A stretch of DNA of 42,777 bases, from assembly GCA_019912315.1 (NCBI GenBank), contig JAIOJA010000030.1:1-42777 (forward strand), written 5' to 3'. This stretch comes from Planctomycetota bacterium (GTDB taxonomy: Bacteria > Planctomycetota > UBA8742 > UBA2392). Positions 8,177-16,217 of the stretch are shown piece after piece (position 1 is the stretch's first letter; every line of letters starts with the position of its first letter). The translations under genes were made by a program, and so were the position numbers. The notes below the pieces were generated by a model. The model saw only the letters and a program-made list of their open reading frames with translations, was not told the DNA's origin and searched no databases.

Positions 8177-10005
8177 GCGGCATGGAAACAACCTCACAGA
8201 TCGAAAGCGAGTTGCTGGCCGAAGTAAACCAGGAACTCGAGCGGCGCGGCACGTCCATGATCGTCCGGAAGGATGCCGACGACGACACTCTGGGCGCGCT
8301 GGTCGTAACCGCCATCCTGGCCGTGCTGGCGATTCTGGCCGGCACCGGCATCGCCATGGGGCTGCTGTACACGCCGACTGTCGAAGACGCCAACGCGTCC
8401 ACGGCCTGGTTTGGCCTGACGCTCGTGGGCGCCATAACCCGCAACGCGCACTACCATGCCGCAAACCTGCTGGTGCTGCTGAGCGCTTCCTACCTGGGCT
8501 ACCTGTGCTGGCGCGGGCTGTTTCGCCGGCCGGGCCAGTGGCGCTGGTGGCGGGCGATGCTGTTGCTGGGGCTGGTGCTCGCGTTCGGGCTGACAGGTCA
8601 ATTGCTTCCGTTCGACCAGCTTGCGCTGCACGGCACGGACATCCGCCTTGGCTACCTGGCGCAGGCGCCGGTTGTGGGCCCGGCGCTGCGCGACCTGGTG
8701 CAGGGAGGCGAAAGCATCGGCACGGCGACGCTTGCCCGGTTTTTTGGCATGCACGCGATTCTGCTACCGGCGTTGGCGATCATTCTGGCTCGCGCACTGT
8801 GGCGGGACGCCGACAGCAACGCGGGGGCAGGGGCGTACGTCGGCGTCGCGGGGGCGGTTGTTGTACTGGTTTTTGCCGTCGCCTTTTTCTGGCACGCGCC
8901 GCTTGGCCTGCAGGGAAATCTCAGCGAGGTATACGCGGAGGCCCGCCCGGAGTGGTACGCGCTGCCCCTGTATGCGCTGCTGAAGCTCGCGCCGCCGGGA
9001 CCCGCGCACCTGCTGGTGCTGTTTGCGCTGCCGCTGCTTGGTGTAGTGGTTCTGTTTGCGCTTCCGTTCGTGGAAACTGTTGGCGATCGCCCCGCCCGTC
9101 TGCGCAAGCCGCTTCAGATCGGCGTCATCGCGGCAGGCGCGGTATTTCTGATCTTCGCGCTGCTGCCTGTGTTTCAGGATATGTCCGACAACGCGGGCTG
9201 GTTCACCAGGTACACACCGGAAGACATCATGACCGCCATGGGCCCGCGCAACGACGGGCTGCGCAACTCCGCTGAGCCCGCGCCCACAGACACACACGTG
9301 CTGGCCCGCGACCTGGAGCTGTTGCACCAGCGCCTGCTGGGCGTTTACCCCGAAGTGATTGACGATGCGGGGCGCGCCAAATGGGACGAACTGGCTGGCA
9401 AGGGCGCGGAGGCAGCCAGACTACTGCGCTTTGCAGGAAGCGGCGACGAACAGATGAAGCTGCGCGATGAATTGCGCCAGGTCTGCGTAGACTGCCACGA
9501 GTACTTTGAGGAAGATATTCGCGTAGACCCAGTGCCGCGCCTGGCAATCGCCGGCGACGACTCCGGCGACGAACGCCCCTTCTTCTTTGATCAGCAGGTA
9601 CTGAACCCGGTCACGCCCACAGAGCTCGACCCGAAACTCAGCACCAAGAAGCTGATGGATCAGCTCAAATGGCGACTGGGAGAAATCCTTGCCCATGCCG
9701 GAATCACGGAGCGCAATACCACCCGCAGCCCCGAGCAGAACCTCGTGGACCTGCGTTACGCTACAACTCGCGCCGGCGCGAAATGGGACAGCAATAAAGG
9801 CTCATGGTTCGACGAAAAGAAGTGGGACGACTGGATTGCCGACCTGCGCCGGGCCACGGACGAGCTCGCCCTGGCCAGAACCCCGACAGAGGTCGCGGCC
9901 CGCGCCCGCGAGGTCGGCAAAACCTGCGAGGCCTGCCATGACGGCGGCGACGACCTCGATGAGCCCATCGAATGGCGTTTTGAAAGCCTCCTGCAGCCGG
10001 ATTGA
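8173..10005 (+). CDS. Cytochrome b lacking haem bH ligands, fused to di-haem c tail
   Basis: A 610-residue integral membrane protein. After a 40-residue cytoplasmic start come helices typical of cytochrome b. Helix B has R90-N-A-H93 and helix D has RFFGMH194, the haem bL ligand pair. The partners expected 14 and 15 residues later are Tyr107 and Leu209, so the haem bH ligands are missing. The Qo-site motif PEWY is intact at 259-262, followed by further helices up to about 335. The soluble tail carries two c-haem sites, CVDCH at 438-442 and CEACH at 585-589, each at the end of a helical stretch. It is co-translated with the Rieske gene. A conventional Q-cycle with a bH/Qi branch seems impossible for this protein as read; its electron acceptor is unknown. 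Confidence 0.85.
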   Translation: MSGMETTSQIESELLAEVNQELERRGTSMIVRKDADDDTLGALVVTAILAVLAILAGTGIAMGLLYTPTVEDANASTAWFGLTLVGAITRNAHYHAANLLVLLSASYLGYLCWRGLFRRPGQWRWWRAMLLLGLVLAFGLTGQLLPFDQLALHGTDIRLGYLAQAPVVGPALRDLVQGGESIGTATLARFFGMHAILLPALAIILARALWRDADSNAGAGAYVGVAGAVVVLVFAVAFFWHAPLGLQGNLSEVYAEARPEWYALPLYALLKLAPPGPAHLLVLFALPLLGVVVLFALPFVETVGDRPARLRKPLQIGVIAAGAVFLIFALLPVFQDMSDNAGWFTRYTPEDIMTAMGPRNDGLRNSAEPAPTDTHVLARDLELLHQRLLGVYPEVIDDAGRAKWDELAGKGAEAARLLRFAGSGDEQMKLRDELRQVCVDCHEYFEEDIRVDPVPRLAIAGDDSGDERPFFFDQQVLNPVTPTELDPKLSTKKLMDQLKWRLGEILAHAGITERNTTRSPEQNLVDLRYATTRAGAKWDSNKGSWFDEKKWDDWIADLRRATDELALARTPTEVAARAREVGKTCEACHDGGDDLDEPIEWRFESLLQPD

Positions 10006-10132
10006 ATCCCTGCCACAGTCGCTAGAATGGCACGCCGCAATTCGTTGCCGGTTCGTTACAACGATGACGAGTGCCGTCGGTTAAACAACTTTGCGTTAGA
10101 TTGGGGCCCCCAGGGGCACCATTCATTAAGAC

Positions 10133-13100
10133 ATGGACGAAAAAGCGACATCCGCAACTGCAGAAGCCGAGGAAGGCGGGTTCCTCGTGCTGGACTCCAT
10201 GGCTTCCATGCAGCGTGTCGGTGATTCCACGGCCGGCAAGTTCTTTGAGGGCGGCAGCACGCTGATTGACCTTGACGGCGTCTCCGAAGATCGCGCCCGC
10301 CTCGCCGCCGAGCAACACCGGGAAGATCTTGCCCACGGGCATCACGTTTCCGAGCGCTATAAGGTCGTGGGCGAAATCGCGCGCGGCGGCATGGGTGCCG
10401 TGCTTGAAGTGCAGGACAGCGACCTTGACCGCCGCGTCGCCATGAAGGTGCTGCTGCGCGACACGCGCCGGGCGGAATCCGACAGCGGCTCACCGCTGGA
10501 TACGGGGCCCGTGAACCGTTTCATCGCGGAGGCGCAGCTCACGGGCTGGCTGGAGCATCCAAACATCGTGCCGGTACACGAGCTGGGGCTCGACGCCGAA
10601 GGGCGCGTCTACTTCACCATGAAGCGGGTGAAGGGGCGCAGCCTGCGCCAGATCATGGACAAACTGCGCCAGGGGCACCCGGCCACGCACGCCGAGTTTC
10701 CGCTTGGCAAGCTGATGACGATTCTGCTGAAAGTCTGCGACGCCATCGATTTCGCCCATGCCAAGGGGATCATTCACCGTGACCTGAAGCCCGAAAACAT
10801 CATGGTCGGGCAATTCGGCGAGGTGCTGGTCATGGACTGGGGGCTCGCCAAGCAGATTGAAAAAGATCAGCCCGGCAACAGCACCGTCAATTCCGACACC
10901 GTGCGCTTCAAGCTGGAAGTGGCGCTGGGCGCCGCGGACGAAGATTCCACCTCAACGCGCGAAGGCACCATCAGCGGGACGCCCGCGTACATGGCGCCGG
11001 AACAAGCCAACGGACGCGTCACCGAGCTCGGGCGCCGCACCGACACCTTCTGCCTGGGCGCCATCCTGTACGAGATGCTGTGCCTGGTGCCGCCCTATCT
11101 TGCCGCGACGATCACCGACGCGCTGGAGCAGGCCCGCGAGCACGCCTTGCTGCATCCGCGCGCAAAGCTGGACCGGGTCCTCAAGGACGACAAACTCAAG
11201 CGCGCCTTCGGGGCCGCCGGCATTGAGCGCGCCCGTAAGTTCCCGCGTGAGCTTGTCAGCGTGGCAATGCGCGCCATGCACGAGCGCCGCGATCAGCGCT
11301 ACCGCACCGTCGCGGACTTCAAGCGCGACATTGAAAACTTCATTACCGCCCAGCCCGTCAGTGCGCACCGCGACAACCCGTTCACGGCCGTCAACAAGTG
11401 GGCGCGCCGAAACCCCACCCGCGCCGCTGTTGCCACTCTCGCGCTGTTCTTCATGCTGATCGGCGTGCTGGTGTTCGCCGGCGTGCGGGCAAAGGTATCA
11501 GCCGATCGCGCCGACCAGGCCGACAAGCTTCGCGCGCAGGAAAGCCAGACGATGGACGAAATCAACCGCCGTCTGGTCGCCGAAGAGGAAGCCCGCGCAC
11601 AGGCCGAGCGCACGGCGGAGCTCGAGAAGTCAGCCCGTGAGCGCGAGCGCCTGGAATCGGAACGTTTGAGCCGTCGCGCGGAGGCCTTCACGCCTTACAG
11701 CCGCGGCGCTGACCTGCGCGCGCGCAGCGCGACGCTGCAGGACTGGAACAAGCGGGCGAATATCTGGCGCCAGTCCGTGAATGAATTCCGCGCGGCCTTG
11801 CAGGTCGATGATCAGTTTGTGGAAGCGCACATGGAACTCGCGCAGGTTTACGCCGACCTGGGCTTTGACGATGACGCGCTGTACCACTTCGCCCGGGCCC
11901 ACGCCCTCACCGAGCACGAAACAGGGCGCGGGCACGTTGAAGCGCTCATGGCCTACGCCATGTACGAGTTTCAATTGATCGTGCTGCGCGACGGGTTGAG
12001 CGGGCGTCTGGATGAGATTTTCCGGCGGTTCCAGCCCGTGCGCGACGCGGCCGAGCCCGGCAGCTATTACGCCCGCATCTCCCAGATCCTGCTCGATCTT
12101 GGCGAAGCCTACCGCACGTTGCAGGGGCGCGAGTTCGTTGACGCGCACACCGAAGCCGGCAGGCGCATGAGCGACATCGAGCGCGAAGGCCCCCCACTGT
12201 GGGAAGTTTACACCCTGATGGCCATCATCGATTCCGGCTCGTCCAGGACGGAAACCCGCGACTACCTGCGCCAGGCCCGCGACCTGAAAGAGAACCTGCC
12301 CATTCTGGTATGGCTGGAAGTCCGCCAGTCGGGGCGCACAGCGGCGATTCGCGACCGCAACGGGCTGCACCGCTGGAACGAGTTCATCCAGCGCTTCCCC
12401 TATGACCCTCGCGGCTACTACGCCCGCGCCAGTCTGCGCTTTCAGTCGGACGAAGCCCGCAACCCTGGTCTCGAAAGCGATGACCTGAAGCAGGCCATTG
12501 AACTCAACCCGCGCTACGCCGACGCCCACAAGCTGCTGCTGCGGGTCTACGCGCGCGAGGGTGCGCACCGCATAGCGATGGACCACCTCAATACGATGCG
12601 CCGCCTGAACGGGCTTGACAACGACGCGATCGACCTGATCGAAGCCGAATTGACCGCCAGTACCGGCGAGTTCGCACGCATGAACACGCTGGTGTCCGTC
12701 GCGTTGATGAAGAACCCGCAGACCGGGCTTGCTACGCTGTCACAGGCTTCCGGCGTACTCCTGCGCGATCACGAATACCAGCAGCTTGTAGATATGTGCC
12801 GCGCACTGGAAATGCAGTTCGCCGAAGATACGCCGCCGCTCGTCCCGCTGTTCCTCGGGCGCGGGCTGACGATGCTTGCGCAATTCGACGAGGCCGACCA
12901 GATTTTCCGTGACCTCGAAAACAACCCCGGACGCCTGCCCAAGGACTGGCGCCCCATGCTCGCAAGCTGGAGCGAAGACGCCCGTGTCTACCCGACCCTG
13001 CTCAGCACTTTGAACACCGTGCCAGCCGCAAGGCGCCGTTTTGATCTGGCGCGGATTCTGGCCGTCGCCGAGCGTGACCCGGAAATCTGGGTGGACCGCT

Positions 13101-13360
13101 TCAATACGGATAACCTGACACGCGAGGAACTATACACCTGGTTCTACCCGGCTGACTATGTGCTGAAGGCCCGGGGGCAGATCCAGCTGGCGCGTCGAGC
13201 CAAGCCCGGGCTCGCGAACGCGCTGCGGACACTGGCGATCCTCGACCTGAAGCAGGCGTTCGAGGAAGGCTATCTGAATCGCGCACGGATTCTGAACGAC
13301 GAATTCCTCGCGCCGCTCGTCACCGAGCCCGAGCTGGTGGAGTATTTCGACGTGAAGTGA
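10133..13360 (+). CDS. Transmembrane Ser/Thr protein kinase with TPR-like sensor
   Basis: A 1075-residue Hanks-type kinase. The kinase domain spans about 75-400: Gly loop GEIARGGMGAV, Lys in VAMKVLL, catalytic HRDLKPEN near 215, DWG in place of DFG (VMDWGLAK), and activation-end GTPAYMAPEQ. A membrane helix follows at about 430-455, then a charged coiled coil (EEEARAQAERTAELEKSARE). About 550 residues of TPR-like helical repeats complete the protein. The DWG variant with a TPR tail is common in large planctomycete kinases. The gene has its own intergenic space upstream and ends 3 bp before the stop of the convergent transketolase gene. Signal and substrates are unknown. Confidence 0.9.
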   Translation: MDEKATSATAEAEEGGFLVLDSMASMQRVGDSTAGKFFEGGSTLIDLDGVSEDRARLAAEQHREDLAHGHHVSERYKVVGEIARGGMGAVLEVQDSDLDRRVAMKVLLRDTRRAESDSGSPLDTGPVNRFIAEAQLTGWLEHPNIVPVHELGLDAEGRVYFTMKRVKGRSLRQIMDKLRQGHPATHAEFPLGKLMTILLKVCDAIDFAHAKGIIHRDLKPENIMVGQFGEVLVMDWGLAKQIEKDQPGNSTVNSDTVRFKLEVALGAADEDSTSTREGTISGTPAYMAPEQANGRVTELGRRTDTFCLGAILYEMLCLVPPYLAATITDALEQAREHALLHPRAKLDRVLKDDKLKRAFGAAGIERARKFPRELVSVAMRAMHERRDQRYRTVADFKRDIENFITAQPVSAHRDNPFTAVNKWARRNPTRAAVATLALFFMLIGVLVFAGVRAKVSADRADQADKLRAQESQTMDEINRRLVAEEEARAQAERTAELEKSARERERLESERLSRRAEAFTPYSRGADLRARSATLQDWNKRANIWRQSVNEFRAALQVDDQFVEAHMELAQVYADLGFDDDALYHFARAHALTEHETGRGHVEALMAYAMYEFQLIVLRDGLSGRLDEIFRRFQPVRDAAEPGSYYARISQILLDLGEAYRTLQGREFVDAHTEAGRRMSDIEREGPPLWEVYTLMAIIDSGSSRTETRDYLRQARDLKENLPILVWLEVRQSGRTAAIRDRNGLHRWNEFIQRFPYDPRGYYARASLRFQSDEARNPGLESDDLKQAIELNPRYADAHKLLLRVYAREGAHRIAMDHLNTMRRLNGLDNDAIDLIEAELTASTGEFARMNTLVSVALMKNPQTGLATLSQASGVLLRDHEYQQLVDMCRALEMQFAEDTPPLVPLFLGRGLTMLAQFDEADQIFRDLENNPGRLPKDWRPMLASWSEDARVYPTLLSTLNTVPAARRRFDLARILAVAERDPEIWVDRFNTDNLTREELYTWFYPADYVLKARGQIQLARRAKPGLANALRTLAILDLKQAFEEGYLNRARILNDEFLAPLVTEPELVEYFDVK

Positions 13361-13363
13361 CGG

Positions 13364-14221
13364 CTATGCGCCGAGTTCTTCGAGAGCTTTCTTTGCCAGT
13401 TCCTCATTCGGCGTCTTGCCGTGCCACTTGTAGCCGTCCTTTTCCATGTAGCTCACGCCTTTGCCCATGATGGTTTTGGCGATGATGCAGGTCGGCTTCC
13501 CTTTGGTCGCTTGCGCTTCGTTCAGGGCCTTGAAGATTTCCGCGTAGTCATGCCCGTCGATCACGATGGTGTGAAAACCGAATGCCTTGAACTTGTCCGG
13601 CAGAGGCTCCAGTGACATCACGTCTTCTGTCGTGCCGTCGATCTGCGCGTCGTTGCGGTCGACGATTACGGTGTAGTTGTCGACCTTGTGGTGACTGGCC
13701 GCCATGAAGCCTTCCCAAGGCAGACCTTCTTCGATCTCGCCGTCGCCGCACAGCACCCAGACGTGGGTGTCTTTCTTGCTTTGGCGCTCGGCCATTGCCA
13801 TGCCAAGCGCGCCGCACAGGCCGTGACCCAGGCTGCCGGTCGAAAGCTCAACGCCCGGCGTCTTCTGCATCGCCGGGTGACCTTGCAGGTGCGCACCGAC
13901 TTGGCGCAGATCCTCAAGCCACTCATCCGGGAAATAGCCGTGTTCGGACAATACTGCATAGAGCACCGGGCAGATGTGCCCGTTGGAAAGCACCACGCGA
14001 TCACGCGCTTCCCACTGCGGGTTTTTCGGGTCGTGGCGCACGAAGCCGCCCCAGTAAAGGCTCGTGAAAATATCCGTCATGCCCAGGCTGCCGCCCGGGT
14101 GGCCGCTGCCGGCCTTAGCGAGCATCTTGATGATCTTGATGCGCACGCGGCGCGCTGTTTCTTGCAGTTCAGCCAGCAATTCTTCAGTGAGTGTAGGCAT
14201 GGTTTGCTTTTCTACCTGCAT
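13364..14221 (-). CDS. Transketolase, N-terminal (TPP-binding) subunit
   Basis: A 285-residue protein matching the N-terminal half of transketolase, which moves two-carbon ketol units in the pentose-phosphate pathway. Visible family motifs: GSGHPGGSLGM, the TPP/metal motif GDGEIEEG with VDRND about 25 residues later, and GHD. Full-length transketolases exceed 600 residues; split enzymes have a separate C-terminal subunit, and no such gene lies in this window. ATG 14221 has GGAG ten bases upstream; ATG 14200 (MPTLTEELL) is an alternative that looks more family-like. It is convergent with the kinase gene and divergent from argB. Confidence 0.88.
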   Translation of the reverse strand: MQVEKQTMPTLTEELLAELQETARRVRIKIIKMLAKAGSGHPGGSLGMTDIFTSLYWGGFVRHDPKNPQWEARDRVVLSNGHICPVLYAVLSEHGYFPDEWLEDLRQVGAHLQGHPAMQKTPGVELSTGSLGHGLCGALGMAMAERQSKKDTHVWVLCGDGEIEEGLPWEGFMAASHHKVDNYTVIVDRNDAQIDGTTEDVMSLEPLPDKFKAFGFHTIVIDGHDYAEIFKALNEAQATKGKPTCIIAKTIMGKGVSYMEKDGYKWHGKTPNEELAKKALEELGA

Positions 14222-14324
14222 GGGACATCTCCGGCAATGCGGGGCTATGGTCAGCGTTCATTCCAAGTATATTGCGCCGTCTTGCCTGCCCTGATTTGTT
14301 GGGGCTTTGGGGAATGCTGACGGA

Positions 14325-15239
14325 ATGGACGACGTCCACGTACTGCTAGATGCGTTGCCGTACCTGCGCCGCTACCGCGACAAAGTATTTGTCGTGAAGG
14401 TCGGCGGTGAGATTGCCCGCACGCCCGACGCCCTGGAACTGTTCGCCAAAGATGTCTCGATGCTCAACCAACTCGGCATTCGGATTATCGTCGTTCATGG
14501 CGGCGGGCCCCAGTTGGATGCGGTCAGCGACAAGATGGGTGTGAAACCCGAAAAAATCGCCGGGCGACGCATCACGGACGACGCCACGCTTGAGATGGCC
14601 AAGATGGTATTTGCCGGCAGCATCAACACCGACATCCTAGCCGCGATCCGCAAGCACGGCGTACTGCCGGTGGGACTGAGCGGGCTGGACGGCGAGGTGT
14701 TGTCGGCCGTGCGCCGCCCGCCCAAGGAAGTCACGGACCCTGAAACCGGCGAGAAACACACAGTGGACTTCAAAAATGTCGGCGACATCCGCGACTGCAA
14801 CCCGGCCCTGCTGCGTACTCTGGTCGAGCATCGCTACGTGCCCGTTCTGTCGCCGCTTGCATGCGACGACGAAGGGCGCATTCTGAACATCAACGCAGAC
14901 ACCGTCGCCTGCAGCGTCGCCGCCGAAATGCAGGCCGAGAAACTGCTGATTTTGAGCAACACCCACGGCGTGCTGAAGGACGTAAACGACCCGGAAAGCC
15001 GCTACGTTTACCTGACCGTGAGCCAGGCGGAGGCATTGATCGACAAGCGCGAGGTAAAATCCGGCATGGTGCCCAAGCTGCAGGGCGTGATCGGCGCCAT
15101 TCGCGGCGGCGTTAAACGCGCCTACCTGATCAACGGCCTGACACCGCATTCGCTGCTGTACGAAGTCTTTACCCTCGAAGGGCGTGGGACAATGGTCTTG
15201 GACGACGCCGCCGAACAGGATTACCTGGAGCGCGGTTAG
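14325..15239 (+). CDS. argB: Acetylglutamate kinase
   Basis: About 304 residues. Phosphorylates N-acetyl-L-glutamate in the second step of cyclic or linear arginine biosynthesis; cytoplasmic. Family signatures are clear: VVKVGGE near the start, VHGGGPQLD, GRRITDDATLEM, NINADTVA, and REVKSGMVPKL near the end. ATG at 14325 is preferred; a TTG at 14307 would add six residues and has no better ribosome site. No other arg gene is adjacent, so the gene stands alone. Its TAG stop overlaps the TAA stop of the convergent UbiA gene (TTAG). Confidence 0.93.
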   Translation: MDDVHVLLDALPYLRRYRDKVFVVKVGGEIARTPDALELFAKDVSMLNQLGIRIIVVHGGGPQLDAVSDKMGVKPEKIAGRRITDDATLEMAKMVFAGSINTDILAAIRKHGVLPVGLSGLDGEVLSAVRRPPKEVTDPETGEKHTVDFKNVGDIRDCNPALLRTLVEHRYVPVLSPLACDDEGRILNINADTVACSVAAEMQAEKLLILSNTHGVLKDVNDPESRYVYLTVSQAEALIDKREVKSGMVPKLQGVIGAIRGGVKRAYLINGLTPHSLLYEVFTLEGRGTMVLDDAAEQDYLERG

Positions 15240-16207
15240 GTCGGCGAAATCCATTTCGACAACACAATACCGGCCGGGTACATAGCCAGTGCTGACAACC
15301 CCCACCATGGGTGTGCGGGCGCAAGCATGAGCGCGAAGCCGGCCATGAGCAAAGCTTCACCGCGGATGCCGGCACCGACACAGGCGCCCAGCTTGGGCGG
15401 AATGGGCTCCTTGCGCGCGGCGTCAAGCTTGCGCCACAGCCTTTGCAGCAGCCAGGCGAGAATTCCCAGCGGCACGAAGACACCGAGAATAGGGCTGGCG
15501 GCGTGCCCCGGTTTTGCCAGCAGGTAGATCGGCAGGGTCAGCACCACCGGCACCAGCAGCAATGACAGGATCAGCAGCGCCCGCCGCCCGCCGCCGGTGT
15601 CTTCGAACAGGCTCACGATCGTCACGAAACAGAAGTAGACAAACACGCTGCCCGCGAACAGGGCCACCGTCGTGTGCTGCAACAACTGCGGAAACTTCTG
15701 CGTGCCGGCGTGAGCAATCAGAGGCAGGCTGACGTGCAGCCCGCGACAGGCGGCAATCACGAATACGCTCGCAATCGCCCACGCCTTCGGCTGCTTTACG
15801 TCAACGCCGACGACCTTGCCCGCCGCCAGATGGTTATAAAGGAAGATCAGCGCGATCAGCGCCAGCACGGGGCCACCACAGCCGGCCACGAACCCGCCCG
15901 CGATGCCGGCAGCAAACAGGGCCAGCGTGACAAGCCAGCCCGTCGAAAGTTTCAACTCGCCGGAAGCGATCGGGCGAGCCTTGCGCAGCAGGCGATCCTT
16001 GCGCACGTGCAGAACATCGTTCAGCGCCATGCCGCCGAGGTAAACGCCGAAACTCATGAGCAGCAGCCAGACAATCTTGATCGGATCAAAGCGCCAGTAG
16101 CCCGCGCCCAGCATCGCAAACGCCAGCGCCATTCCGCCAAATTGATCCGCCCACGCCGAAGGCAGCGCGGACAGACGCACGAGTTTGAGGATCGGTGTCA
16201 GCTTCAA
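15236..16207 (-). CDS. UbiA-family prenyltransferase
   Basis: A polytopic membrane protein of about 323 residues with eight or nine hydrophobic helices. The first Asp-rich motif of UbiA enzymes is present as NDVLHVRKD followed by RPIASG; these enzymes attach a polyprenyl chain to an aromatic or other acceptor. The start is uncertain. TTG at 16207 lies 11 bp after the stop of the upstream gene, has AGG seven bases before it, and gives the family-like start LKLTPILKLVRL. ATG at 16300 would add 31 residues and overlap the upstream gene by 83 bp. Cotranscription with the ATP-grasp-like gene is likely. The acceptor is unknown; menaquinone or another quinone-like product is possible. Confidence 0.8.
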   Translation of the reverse strand: MKLTPILKLVRLSALPSAWADQFGGMALAFAMLGAGYWRFDPIKIVWLLLMSFGVYLGGMALNDVLHVRKDRLLRKARPIASGELKLSTGWLVTLALFAAGIAGGFVAGCGGPVLALIALIFLYNHLAAGKVVGVDVKQPKAWAIASVFVIAACRGLHVSLPLIAHAGTQKFPQLLQHTTVALFAGSVFVYFCFVTIVSLFEDTGGGRRALLILSLLLVPVVLTLPIYLLAKPGHAASPILGVFVPLGILAWLLQRLWRKLDAARKEPIPPKLGACVGAGIRGEALLMAGFALMLAPAHPWWGLSALAMYPAGIVLSKWISPT

Positions 16208-16217
16208 ATCGGACCTG

